64,000 bases of DNA from Ignavibacteria bacterium (GCA_016720145.1 JADJXV010000026.1:62001-126000), one strand, 5' to 3'. Shown: positions 51,827 through 60,384, numbered from the stretch's first letter. Notes: generated by a model from the letters alone, not told the origin. Translations and numbers: made by a program.

Positions 51827-52523
51827 GTGGGGGAGTAAGCCCGGTAAGTATTTCACTGATAAAATCTTCTTTGCTGAGTCCCGGACGCAGTGCGTAATTA
51901 GTTTTTTTCTGATTGCCAAGAGTATCGGAGGTTTCTTTACTCATGTTTTTGCCGCACGCACTGCCTGCGCCATGTGCCGGATAGACGATAAGGTCATCGC
52001 TCAGAGGCATTATTTTGTTGTGGAGTGAATCATAAAGATGAGCGGCTAATTTCTCTTGGGTCATATCCGCGATAACATGTTGCGCTAGGTCCGGACGACC
52101 TACATCTCCAATAAATAAAGTATCACCCGTGAAAATTGCCTGTTCTTTGCCGTCTTCGTCGATCATCAAGTAACAACTGCTTTCCATCGTGTGACCGGGA
52201 GTATGAATGAGGCGGATGGTCGCATTTCCGAGCTTGAATTCCTGACCATCGGTCGCAATCAGTGCGTCAAAACCCGTCTTCATTGCAGTCGGTCCATAGA
52301 CGATGGTCGCGCCGGTCGCTTTGGCAAGATCAACATGACCCGACACAAAGTCTGCATGGAAGTGAGTTTCAAATATATACTTGATGACGGAATTCCGTTT
52401 TTCGGCAAGCTCGAGATAGGGCTTGATTTCACGCAATGGATCGATAATAGCCGCTTCGCCATTACTTTCGATATAATACGCACCTTGCGCGAGGCAACCC
52501 GTGTAGATTTGTTTGATATTCAT
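51780..52523 (-). CDS. MBL-fold persulfide dioxygenase-like domain (N-terminal part of MBL-rhodanese protein)
   Basis: ETHE1/CstB-type metallo-beta-lactamase fold: metal ligands in ETHFHADFVSGH, HTPGHTMESSCY, FTGDTLFIGDVGR and YPAHGAGSACG. Such enzymes are non-haem iron dioxygenases that oxidise glutathione or other persulfides to sulfite. The frame departs at TPPPGLFPKKCRNEY; removing one G from the CCCGGG run near 51825 gives TPPPGYFPKNVVMNISG and joins the two rhodanese domains at 51101-51826, for about 470 residues in total. Either a real frameshift separating the activities or a consensus error. The product would feed sulfite and thiosulfate chemistry in the same operon. Confidence 0.88.
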   Translation of the reverse strand: MNIKQIYTGCLAQGAYYIESNGEAAIIDPLREIKPYLELAEKRNSVIKYIFETHFHADFVSGHVDLAKATGATIVYGPTAMKTGFDALIATDGQEFKLGNATIRLIHTPGHTMESSCYLMIDEDGKEQAIFTGDTLFIGDVGRPDLAQHVIADMTQEKLAAHLYDSLHNKIMPLSDDLIVYPAHGAGSACGKNMSKETSDTLGNQKKTNYALRPGLSKEDFISEILTGLTPPPGLFPKKCRNEYLRL

Positions 52524-52655
52524 GATTGATAGATCCTTAATTGTAGTAGAATGGATGTTGGATTGATATTCTTGATTCGATGAAATCTGATATTCAGTGT
52601 GGAAGTCGGTATTCGCTTTGTTTTTGCTGCGTTTACAATTGATTATTCAAGCGAC

Positions 52656-53024
52656 TTACTTTTGGAAGAACATTTTTACAGCAATCACAACAAGCACCAC
52701 AGCAAAGATTTTTCTTAGCATTTCCTGTGGTATGTGTGTTACATACTTAGCACTTACATAAGCACTGATGAAAAATGCCGCACCAAGTATCAGCGCCGTT
52801 TTGATATCGGCATTCCCGGCTTTATAATACTGATAGGCAGCAAGAGACCCCACGGGCATTACGAGCATCAGAAGGGTGGTACCCTGTGCCATTTGCTGTG
52901 AATATCCGAGAATAAAGACGAGTGCGGGAATAATGATGACGGCGCCGCCTAAGCCAAGAAAACCGCTCAGCACGCCACCGACAATACCTATGAGAGCGAT
53001 GATGAGGATGTTGTTAAGTTCCAT
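52656..53024 (-). CDS. TauE/SafE-family membrane protein, half-length
   Basis: 122 residues from MELNNILIIALIGIVGG (ATG at 53024, overlapping the DUF2892 stop by one base). Four hydrophobic helices, with the family motif GGVLSGFLGLGGAVIIIPALVFILG and AQGTTLLMLVMPVGSLAAY. Full-size TauE proteins are ~250 residues with two such halves; this is one half and would need to dimerise. The family exports sulfite, sulfoacetate or related sulfur compounds, matching the MBL-rhodanese enzyme next to it. Confidence 0.9.
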   Translation of the reverse strand: MELNNILIIALIGIVGGVLSGFLGLGGAVIIIPALVFILGYSQQMAQGTTLLMLVMPVGSLAAYQYYKAGNADIKTALILGAAFFISAYVSAKYVTHIPQEMLRKIFAVVLVVIAVKMFFQK

Positions 53025-53230
53025 TATTCTACTTTCTTTTTTGTCGAAATTCCAAATGGAAGGTACAATGGGCATACACCAATAAAACTTGTCAAGAGAA
53101 AAACTCCTGCAAAAATCAAAAGAATCACGGCGGCTGTGCCTGTGATCTGACCTGCAAAATAGAGAATCACAATTACAATTGCCACGCCGATGCGCGCTGC
53201 TTTGTCGAGGGTTCCGATGTTTGGCTTCAT
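53024..53230 (-). CDS. DUF2892 (YgaP-like) membrane protein
   Basis: 68 residues matching DUF2892: NIGTLDKAARIGVAIVIVIL, a second helix AAVILLIFAGVFLLTSFIG and the VCPLYLPFGISTKKK ending. In YgaP this membrane hairpin carries a rhodanese domain; here the rhodaneses are encoded separately. Inner membrane, overlapping the TauE start by one base. A 27-base motif 40 bp before its start is shared with the rhodanese gene at 49876. Confidence 0.9.
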   Translation of the reverse strand: MKPNIGTLDKAARIGVAIVIVILYFAGQITGTAAVILLIFAGVFLLTSFIGVCPLYLPFGISTKKKVE

Positions 53231-53329
53231 GACTGTAAATAATTAATGAATAAAATAAATAATTGAACTGTTTGCTTGACTTTCTACTACAAAACTACAC
53301 CACTTAAAAACTACAGTCTGTGATGTGGG

Positions 53330-53947
53330 TCACAGAAGGAAAATTTTATTTCTCGAGAGAGTAATCAGCGCTTCATTTTCCATGATTTTGAGCACACGGC
53401 TCACCGCCTCGCGGCTTACACCGAGTTCGTCGGCAAGCTGCTGATGCGTAATCGACACTTCTTTTGATTGATACAATGATGCTTTCTGCCTGAGCAATTG
53501 CAGAAGACGCGAGTCTAACTTCTGAAAAGCAAGTGCATTGACCACACCGAGTAATTCTTCGAAACGTTTTTGATACAATCCAAAAATAAAATCACTCCAT
53601 TCGGGATAATCGCGTATCCACTCACTTGCTTTCTGCACCGGTATCAGGAGTAATTCCACATCTTCTTCGACAATTGCCTTGATTTTGCTCGTATCTTGAT
53701 GAATTCCGGCGAGAAAGGACATAATACAGCTCTCACCCGGCTTGATATAATAGAGCAAAATCTCACGTCCCTCTTCGTCAGTCCGCACCACCTTGATGCT
53801 CCCTTTGAGCACAATCGGTATCGAATGAATATAAGAATTGATGTCAAGAATTACTGTATCGGCGGGGAAAAATTTCACCTGTCCGGAGGTATATGCTTCT
53901 TTGTTTAAAATCGGCTGAAATAATGCTGTCTCTTGGGTAGAATTCAT
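53330..53947 (-). CDS. Crp/Fnr-family transcription regulator
   Basis: 205 residues: cyclic-nucleotide-binding-like beta-roll (~20-125; ILDINSYIHSIPIVLKGSIKVV, GREILLYYIKPGESCIMSFLAG), a dimerisation helix and a C-terminal HTH_Crp (VSITHQQLADELGVSREAVSRVLKIMENEALI). The four-Cys cluster of oxygen-sensing FNR is absent; one Cys sits in GESCIMS, where it could sense redox or persulfide. It is the first minus-strand gene of the sulfur locus, 100 bp ahead of DUF2892, and is its probable regulator; the sites it binds were not identified. Confidence 0.9.
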   Translation of the reverse strand: MNSTQETALFQPILNKEAYTSGQVKFFPADTVILDINSYIHSIPIVLKGSIKVVRTDEEGREILLYYIKPGESCIMSFLAGIHQDTSKIKAIVEEDVELLLIPVQKASEWIRDYPEWSDFIFGLYQKRFEELLGVVNALAFQKLDSRLLQLLRQKASLYQSKEVSITHQQLADELGVSREAVSRVLKIMENEALITLSRNKIFLL

Positions 53948-54285
53948 AATGTAGTTGGATAATTGAGAGCGTTTAACACCTATAAGTATAGATGAGTTTT
54001 AGTAGCGATATGAGTAACGTATTCAATAGTATAGAGTAATGAATTTGGTAGTTATTCTGCCATCTCACTCAAGCTCATTCGACACCCACCTGTCACTGTA
54101 CAAAACTACCAATCCCGATTCGCCGGTACAATGATTTATATCATGTTTAGAATTGATTTATTGGAAAGCATTATGCAGGAGATTTCACTCGTTATGATCC
54201 AAAATACATTGCGTTCTCATATTGAAATTGAATACCTTCAAAACCCCAAAAAACTCGTATTTTGCGCAAAAAATTCACAATCTGA
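53948..54285. other. Divergent promoter region between crp-like gene and plsY
   Basis: AT-rich, without a gene. Both flanking genes point outward, so it must hold two promoters, but no convincing box or operator was found by eye. Confidence 0.4.
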
Positions 54286-54927
54286 ATGCTTGTTATGCAT
54301 ATTGCCATTGCCCTTATCAGCTATCTTATCGGTGCTATTCCATTCTCTTATTTATTGGTACGCTTTCGCACCGGCAAGGACATCCGCAATGAAGGAAGTG
54401 GGAATGTCGGCGTGCTGAACAGTTACGAAGTCTCTGATAGTAAGGTATTGGGAGTAATAGTATTAGTACTCGATATGCTCAAAGGATATGGCGCAGTCAT
54501 GCTTGCGCGCTGGTTCGGCGGGAATGAATTTTTTAGTGCCGCACTAGCAGGAGTTTTTGTCGTACTAGGTCACAATTTCAATATTTTCTTACGAGGAAAG
54601 GGAGGTCGCGGACTCGCCCCAGCGGCCGGCGTTTCACTTGCAATCAACCCGATTACTCTCATTTTTTGGTGTATAATGTGGCTGACGGGATATTATGTGA
54701 TCCGAAGGAATGTCCATGTTGGGAATATGGCCGGAACCATTGGAGCTGCAATTTTACTGGCTACTGCGCCGACGCAGATTATCAGAGCGTTTATGCAATT
54801 ACCATGTGAACCTCTCATGCAGCACACTATATTGATGATGTTTATCTGCATGCAGATTTTTATTCGCCATCTAGAGCCCATGCGCGAACTCCTCACTGAA
54901 TGGAATAATGAACCTGATGAATTGTAA
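54286..54927 (+). CDS. plsY: Glycerol-3-phosphate acyltransferase PlsY
   Basis: 213 residues, five to six membrane helices. The three PlsY active-site motifs are present: I as RNEGSGNVGVLNSYEV (usual GSGNIGATN varied), II as GHNFNIFLRGKGGRGLAP (His and GKGG loop) and III in the later cytoplasmic turn. The enzyme acylates glycerol-3-phosphate with acyl-phosphate in the first step of phospholipid synthesis at the inner membrane. plsX is not in this window. It stands alone on the plus strand. Confidence 0.9.
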   Translation: MLVMHIAIALISYLIGAIPFSYLLVRFRTGKDIRNEGSGNVGVLNSYEVSDSKVLGVIVLVLDMLKGYGAVMLARWFGGNEFFSAALAGVFVVLGHNFNIFLRGKGGRGLAPAAGVSLAINPITLIFWCIMWLTGYYVIRRNVHVGNMAGTIGAAILLATAPTQIIRAFMQLPCEPLMQHTILMMFICMQIFIRHLEPMRELLTEWNNEPDEL

Positions 54928-55040
54928 GTAATTGATTGGTTTGTATGTAATCAATCAATGAATAATGGTATTTAAAATTGCTGCAGGTTGTAAGTATCTT
55001 TCCATCTTAGTAGTTAATTGCATTGACCAAACCTAGCACG

Positions 55041-55069
55041 ACCCGGACGAATGCGATTCGCCCCTACAG
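55041..55069. repeat. Single palindromic repeat CGAATGCGATTCG
   Basis: ACCCGGACGAATGCGATTCG followed by CCCCTACAG. On the opposite strand it begins GTAGGGG before the palindrome, reminiscent of REP elements recognised by RAYT transposases (GTAG plus hairpin). Only one copy seen here. Confidence 0.6.
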
Positions 55070-55117
55070 ACCAAATACTATTTCCCATTAAAATTCCCAA
55101 GTGACAAGAATATCTAT

Positions 55118-55375
55118 TTACTGAATAAAAACTGCTGCCGGTAATTCAACAATAAATACTGCTCCTTTGCCAATTTCACTTTCGCACCATACCTGACCGT
55201 TCATTACTTCGACGAGTTTTTTGACAATGGAGAGTCCTAGTCCGGAAGAATGTTCGCCCCCTGTCGGCTTTGCAGACAGCCGCACATATCTGCCAAAGAG
55301 CTTTTTCATGTCGTCGGCGCTCATACCGGGTCCTTCATCTCGGACTTCAATCCGCACCATACTATGGACTTGCAA
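55118..55375 (-). CDS. ATP-binding end of the sensor kinase, split off by a frameshift
   Basis: 85 residues that complete the HATPase_c domain of the gene ending at 55362: VRIEVRDEGPGMSADDMKKLF (G1 box), GGEHSSGLGLSIVKKLVEVM (G2 box) and VWCESEIGKGAVFIVELP. Dropping one G near 55370 joins VELS to LQVHSMVRIEV. Without this part the kinase cannot bind ATP fully. Confidence 0.85.
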   Translation of the reverse strand: MQVHSMVRIEVRDEGPGMSADDMKKLFGRYVRLSAKPTGGEHSSGLGLSIVKKLVEVMNGQVWCESEIGKGAVFIVELPAAVFIQ

Positions 55376-58277
55376 CGCTCAGCTCAACAGTCTTTTCCTT
55401 TGGTGAGAATTTAATGGCATTCGAAACTAAGTTATCTAGTATTTCATGAATTGCTGTTTTGTCGGCAAGCATGAGAGTTTCTTTTGGGGGAACACTCAGC
55501 TTCAGCCGTATGCTTTTTGCTGAGGCACGTTCTAAGAAGTCACGGATAACGCTTGTTGCCAGAGCAGATGCGTCCATTTTGTCAACTTTGAGGTTCATCC
55601 TGCCTGTCTCTATTGCATTCACATCCAATAGGTTAATAATAATATCCCGCATACGCCCCGCTGTCGATTCGATTTTCTCCATCATGCTTTTGACTTCATC
55701 GGGAGGGAGCATGGTGAAGTAATTTTTCACATTCGATGCCGTGAGTGCTATTCCTGCGATTGGATTCTTGAGATCATGAGCGACTATGCCGAGTACTTCC
55801 GTCTTATCTTCATTGAGTTGCTTTAAGTTACGATTCAAATCATCCATATCGATGAGCGTATCGGCGAGTTCTCGGTTGACTTGCTCGAGTGATGAATTTG
55901 CAATCGTTATTTCTTTTGTACGCTCTTGAATCGTGATTTCTAATTCCGCTTTTCGCGCTACCAAACTTTTGATCCGCAGGCGATACAGTATGAATCCGAC
56001 AGCTGCAAGTGCAAGAATTGCAAGTAACTTGAACCACCACGTCTGATAAAAAAAAGGTCTGACGATAAATCCTATACTTGTTCCTGTTTCATTCCAAACT
56101 CCATCATTATTGCAGGCAATTACTTGAAAGGTGTACTTTCCCGGAGAAAGACTCGTGTAATACGCTGTACGGCGCGTGCCAGCTTCTATCCAATCTTCTG
56201 AATTTTCTATGATTCTATATTTGAATTTTACATTCGAAGGAATGAGTAAGCTGAGTGCGGTGTAGGTGAATTCAATTTGATTCGTACCTGGTGAAAAGTC
56301 GAGAAGGTCAGTGGAAGTATAAATGCTGCTGTCAGCATGAATTGTTTCGATCATGACAGTTGGAACAATCTTATTACTTGTAATCTGTTCAGGATTCACC
56401 ACAGCCATTCCCTGTACGGTAGGGAAGCATATCCTGCCATCTTTTGTGCGCCATGCTGATGGTGTAAATCCTATTGTACATTCGGAAGATTTCATCCCGT
56501 CCTTATCGCCATAAACGATTGAGATTACTCGCTTTGCCTTGCCGGACATGACGTTCTCTATGTCTGCTTTCGTCACGCGGAAGACTGCTTTGCTGCAACT
56601 GAACCAAAAATTACCCTTTGCATCTTCGGTAATTGAATAAATTCGATTATCAAACATACCATCTTGTGTGGTAATAGTTGTAAATTTTCCATCAAGTAAG
56701 CGGGTGAGTCCTCCACGATTACTGCCGAACCAAATAGCACCGTTTTTATCTTCGACAATACATCGTATTTGATTGGAAGGTAAGCCATTTTGCATGGAAT
56801 ACGAGATGAATTTACCTTTTGTATAACAGCTGACGCCGGAACCATAACAAGACATCCATAATCTGCCTTGATTATCTTCTACTATTCCTGCTATTATTCC
56901 AGGCAAGAGTCCACCCGATGATGAAGTAATCCGTGTAATGGTGTTATTTTTAAAAGAAAGTAATCCCTTGGAAGTACCTATCCACAGCGTTCCTCCGGTA
57001 TCCTCGCAAAATGAATATGCTACTTCGCGTTGATCCTCTGTTCCAAGGGAAAGAGAAGAAAATTGTCCATTCGAATACTTATCGACACTTCCCGAACTCC
57101 CTCCAATCCAAAGAGTTCCGTCGCGTGTTTCATAGAGAGCAGTGATTGGATTATTGCTTGAAAGTCCATTTTTGGCATTATACGTAGTAGTAACCGAACC
57201 GCTCATTCGACTCAAACCCTGTGATGTAGCTACCCACAACCCATCTTTCGTTTCGATTATAGATCGAATATAATCTCCGGAAAGCCCTTCTTGTGTGGTA
57301 TAAGTCGTAAAAGCAGCATCACGGAATCGATGCAAACCATTGGTAAAAGTACCTACCCACAAGCTGCCTTCGCGGTCTTCGAAGAGGGAAATGACATAAT
57401 CATCATTGATTTGGTCTTGAGAGAAATGGGTGAGTGCGCCATTGCTGTATCTCGATAGTCCATGCGCAGTTGCGATCCACAATGTGCCATCGGAGTCTGA
57501 CAGTAGCTGTTGAACGGTATTCCCGGCGAACCGACCGATAAGTGTAGCTGAAGCAATATTTCCATTATGAATCTGCACGACATTATCACTCGCGGATACC
57601 CACAGATTGCCTGATTTGTCACTACATATTCCGGCTATAGCGACAGAAGGGAACTGACTCGCGCGGATAGCTTTACCGGATGAATAGGTGTAGAGTCCGT
57701 CCGAGGCACCGATCCAAATTACACCATCATTTCCCTCGCAAAATGAATACTTAAACCCTTGAGGTATCTCCGGTACTTGTAAAATTTCAGTAATTGTTGA
57801 TTGATACATGCGGAGGACGCCTTTTGCCGTACCTATCCAAACGGCACCGGTCTTGTCAGTCCAAAGTTTGTTGATGTTCCGTGAGAACTTCGCGGCAGGT
57901 TTGTAGGCAGGTAATGGTGTAATTGTAGTCCCGTCGAGCTGGAATAATCCAAGCGATTGCGAACCCAAAATAATCTTTCCGTCTTTATCTTCTGTAATCG
58001 CAACGATGCTTTGATCATTGAGTTCATTGAGCACAGTACGCTCATAATTTACAAAGCGAACACCATCGAAGCGAACGAGTCCTTCGAATGTACCGAGCCA
58101 TAAATAGCCGTTTTTGGATTGATAAATCGCCGGTATCGCATTATCCTGTAATCCCTTGCCGGATTTCCAAAAATCATGCTCATAATGTGCCGGAGCTTTA
58201 TTCCCATTCAAGCTCCATGTGTCTTGTGGTGAAAGGAAACAAATTCCGAAGAGTAGAAGAGTATAAAATAATTTCAT
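55362..58277 (-). CDS. Two-propeller sensor histidine kinase (Reg_prop, YYY, HisKA), C-terminus frameshifted
   Basis: 971 residues before the frameshift. Signal peptide, then 13-14 Reg_prop repeats (pattern D-x-x-G-x-L/I-W-I/V-G-T-x-x-G-L, e.g. EDREGSLWVGTFTNGL), enough for two seven-bladed periplasmic propellers; a Y_Y_Y domain (~residues 640-700, FKYRIIENSEDWIEAG); one membrane helix (WWFKLLAILALAAVGFILY); a coiled coil; a HisKA domain with phosphorylatable His in IVAHDLKNPIAG; and the first half of HATPase_c (N box ILDNLVSNAIKFS). The remainder is at 55118-55375 in another frame. No receiver or AraC output domain, unlike Bacteroides hybrid (HTCS) proteins, so a separate response regulator is needed. 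The ligand is probably a glycan or other periplasmic solute. Confidence 0.9.
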   Translation of the reverse strand: MKLFYTLLLFGICFLSPQDTWSLNGNKAPAHYEHDFWKSGKGLQDNAIPAIYQSKNGYLWLGTFEGLVRFDGVRFVNYERTVLNELNDQSIVAITEDKDGKIILGSQSLGLFQLDGTTITPLPAYKPAAKFSRNINKLWTDKTGAVWIGTAKGVLRMYQSTITEILQVPEIPQGFKYSFCEGNDGVIWIGASDGLYTYSSGKAIRASQFPSVAIAGICSDKSGNLWVSASDNVVQIHNGNIASATLIGRFAGNTVQQLLSDSDGTLWIATAHGLSRYSNGALTHFSQDQINDDYVISLFEDREGSLWVGTFTNGLHRFRDAAFTTYTTQEGLSGDYIRSIIETKDGLWVATSQGLSRMSGSVTTTYNAKNGLSSNNPITALYETRDGTLWIGGSSGSVDKYSNGQFSSLSLGTEDQREVAYSFCEDTGGTLWIGTSKGLLSFKNNTITRITSSSGGLLPGIIAGIVEDNQGRLWMSCYGSGVSCYTKGKFISYSMQNGLPSNQIRCIVEDKNGAIWFGSNRGGLTRLLDGKFTTITTQDGMFDNRIYSITEDAKGNFWFSCSKAVFRVTKADIENVMSGKAKRVISIVYGDKDGMKSSECTIGFTPSAWRTKDGRICFPTVQGMAVVNPEQITSNKIVPTVMIETIHADSSIYTSTDLLDFSPGTNQIEFTYTALSLLIPSNVKFKYRIIENSEDWIEAGTRRTAYYTSLSPGKYTFQVIACNNDGVWNETGTSIGFIVRPFFYQTWWFKLLAILALAAVGFILYRLRIKSLVARKAELEITIQERTKEITIANSSLEQVNRELADTLIDMDDLNRNLKQLNEDKTEVLGIVAHDLKNPIAGIALTASNVKNYFTMLPPDEVKSMMEKIESTAGRMRDIIINLLDVNAIETGRMNLKVDKMDASALATSVIRDFLERASAKSIRLKLSVPPKETLMLADKTAIHEILDNLVSNAIKFSPKEKTVELSVASP

Positions 58278-58326
58278 ACAAAATCATAAGGGTTAGTTTA
58301 ATTATAATGGTACGTATCCTACACTG

Positions 58327-59244
58327 CTATTCCTCGACGGCGATTATCAAAAACTGAGAAGGCAGCCAGAATTTCTCGGAATCGGTGATTTTGAGGGATA
58401 CAATTTTCTTGTTATCATCATAATTTGGTGTTAAGAACTTTGGATTATGCGATGAAACCACAGCGAATCTTTTGCATTTTTTGATAAAAATAATTTCTGA
58501 TTGAGAAAACACATCAAATGAGTTGAATTTCTTCACATTTAATTCCTTGGCAGGAGTAAGCGTCTCTCCATGTTTTCCAAGGACCCAAAGATCGGCTCCA
58601 CCTACCTGCTGTACTATCCCACGCTTGAGAAGTTCATCCTCTGTACCGATGGAATAATAGACAAATTTTGATTTCGGCTCATTATCTACCTTCTTCACTT
58701 CAATGGATTTATCAGTGTTTTTGACGGAAGCTTTTGTAGCCATAGTACCAACCAAAGTACTGTCCTGCGCTTTTAATTCATAAAAATCAGCATATAATTT
58801 ACGTACATCTGTTTCCTGACTGGCAAATTTATCCTTCATCGAAGCGAGCTTGACTTTGATGGCATTGGTGTGTGCGGCGAGTTGTGGATTCTGGCGTTCG
58901 ATAGACATGATTTTCGATTCAAGATCTTGAATGCGTGTTTTGCTTGAATTGATAACATTGGAGACCGAGTCAAGCGTTGAGAACCATACAGCAGTCTCTG
59001 CTTCAGAACCTTGACGGTGAACAGGTTTCCCGTTCTCTCCGGTCAAGTAGAGAAGCTTATCATATACTTCATTGATAGTTGCTGTAGCATCCGCCATCAC
59101 GTCATTCAAGCTATCTTTCTGCACACTCATCTCGAGCATCGCAGCATATTGAGCTTTTTCATTCTGCATTTTCACGATTTCTTCTTTATTAGAGCAGCCG
59201 GAAAACAACGCAATAACGACAAACAACGTAGCAATTTTTTTCAT
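58327..59244 (-). CDS. Coiled-coil lipoprotein of unknown function
   Basis: 305 residues: lipoprotein signal (IATLFVVIALFSGCSN, lipobox FSGC), then long helices with heptads (residues ~25-170; IQDLESKIMSIERQNPQLAA, KVKLASMKDKF) and a beta-rich C-terminal domain (FVYYSIGTEDELLKRGIVQQ, then TPAKELNVKKFNSFDVFSQ, FAVVSSHNPKFL). Exported and anchored in the periplasm. The layout is found in several Bacteroidota lipoproteins near sensor kinases, but I know no defined function. It precedes the kinase gene in the same direction with a ~50-bp gap, so coexpression is likely. Confidence 0.65.
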   Translation of the reverse strand: MKKIATLFVVIALFSGCSNKEEIVKMQNEKAQYAAMLEMSVQKDSLNDVMADATATINEVYDKLLYLTGENGKPVHRQGSEAETAVWFSTLDSVSNVINSSKTRIQDLESKIMSIERQNPQLAAHTNAIKVKLASMKDKFASQETDVRKLYADFYELKAQDSTLVGTMATKASVKNTDKSIEVKKVDNEPKSKFVYYSIGTEDELLKRGIVQQVGGADLWVLGKHGETLTPAKELNVKKFNSFDVFSQSEIIFIKKCKRFAVVSSHNPKFLTPNYDDNKKIVSLKITDSEKFWLPSQFLIIAVEE

Positions 59245-59450
59245 AACATTCTCCCGTAAAATTCAGTAATTATCCGCCGATGCGGGTGTATATCGATAAT
59301 GTACCTGTATTGGAATGCAAAATACAAAAGGAGTTGGTTGTTGCAAAGAAGTAAAGTGAGAAGAGATGAAATAATCTAGAAATAATATGAACAAATAGAA
59401 CAACAGTGCTAAATATGTAAATTTTGTGTACCCGTTGGTTACATTCCTAG

Positions 59451-59483
59451 CCTCGTCTGCGGGCACCCATTGCCGTCCAGGCG
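59451..59483. repeat. CGCCTGGACGGCAA repeat, inverted copy
   Basis: Reverse complement of the element at 25357-25389, with three base differences (CCTCGTCTGCGGGCACCC, then ATTGCCGTCCAGGCG). It lies upstream of the DUF559 gene and points away from the copy at 60312. Confidence 0.8.
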
Positions 59484-59605
59484 TTAGGGGAATATTCACC
59501 TCTATTCATACCGATAAAGAAGATTGGTCACATTTCTTGAAAAGTTGTAATTTCGTACTACCAATCACTCTACTCTTCTTTTCACACATATCGGAGAATA
59601 CAACC

Positions 59606-60079
59606 ATGGTACGACGTATCATCCTCCCGTACGCGCCCTCACTCAAGAAACGCGCGCTTGAATTACGCAACCAAAGCACCCCAAGTGAAAATCAACTCTG
59701 GCAATCACTCAAAGGTAAGTACAATGGTATATATGACTTCCACCGGCAAAAGCCACTCCTTTATTGGATAGCAGATTTTTATTGTGTGGAATTAAGACTT
59801 GTTATTGAATTAGACGGTAGTGTGCACAACGACCCCGTCCAACGTGAAAAAGACAAGATCAAAGAACGAGAATTAAACGCTGTTGGTATCAATATTCTTC
59901 GTTTTTCAAACAATGATGTCCTACAGCATTCTGATGCTGTTCTCTCTATAATCACGACATATATCAAGTGTTTTGAATTGAAAGAATGGATATTTTTTGA
60001 TGATGATGTTCGGTTCTTGAATCCATTGGCATGCAATAGGGCGGAGTTGGTGTTGAAGCAGGGGATAAATGTGGAATAG
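59606..60079 (+). CDS. DUF559 endonuclease-like protein
   Basis: 157 residues from MVRRIILPYAPSLKKRALEL (ATG 59606; the frame opens at 59426 through repeat DNA). DUF559 belongs to the PD-(D/E)XK nuclease superfamily related to Vsr repair nucleases: PSENQLWQSLKGKYNG, the catalytic ADFYCVELRLVIELDGSVH (acidic residue, then E-L-D) and the INILRFSNNDVLQ region. Predicted to cut or nick DNA. It carries ~35 extra C-terminal residues rich in Asp. The gene is embedded among repeats: the inverted CGCCTGGACGGCAA element at 59451 upstream, a three-copy palindromic array at 60101-60289 downstream and another copy of the first element at 60312, an arrangement suggestive of a mobile cassette. Confidence 0.85.
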   Translation: MVRRIILPYAPSLKKRALELRNQSTPSENQLWQSLKGKYNGIYDFHRQKPLLYWIADFYCVELRLVIELDGSVHNDPVQREKDKIKERELNAVGINILRFSNNDVLQHSDAVLSIITTYIKCFELKEWIFFDDDVRFLNPLACNRAELVLKQGINVE

Positions 60080-60100
60080 ATGCTGATTTAGCACTGGCAA

Positions 60101-60289
60101 ACCCACCCCTGCCCCTCCCGAGAGGGGTTAAGAATCGGGATGTACGGTTGGTGCCGCCCAAAACGTTCAAAGTCCCCTCTCGGGAGGGGATTTAGGGGTG
60201 GGTTAGCCGATATCTCGTTTTATGCTGAAGAATCATTGCGCACCAAAACGTTCAAAGTCCCCTCTCGGGAGGGGATTTAGGGGTGGGTT
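60101..60289. repeat. Three copies of the CCCCTCTCGGGAGGGG repeat
   Basis: Copy 1 (60101-60130) is inverted and diverged; copies 2 (60158-60204) and 3 (60243-60289) are near-identical over 46-47 bp, including CCAAAACGTTCAAAGTCC before the palindrome and ATTTAGGGGTGGGTT after it. This fills most of the gene-free stretch 60080-60384. Confidence 0.9.
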
Positions 60290-60311
60290 CTTGGGATGTA
60301 GCGTTGGTTTA

Positions 60312-60344
60312 GCGTCTGGACTGCAATGGGTGACCGCGGGGAGG
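60312..60344. repeat. CGCCTGGACGGCAA repeat, degenerate copy
   Basis: GCGTCTGGACTGCAATGGG then TGACCGCGGGGAGG. Same orientation as 25357 and opposite to 59451, with more changes than either. Confidence 0.6.
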
Positions 60345-60384
60345 CTTGGAGTGAGATGAAGCGTACCTACAAAATATCCAGTAC

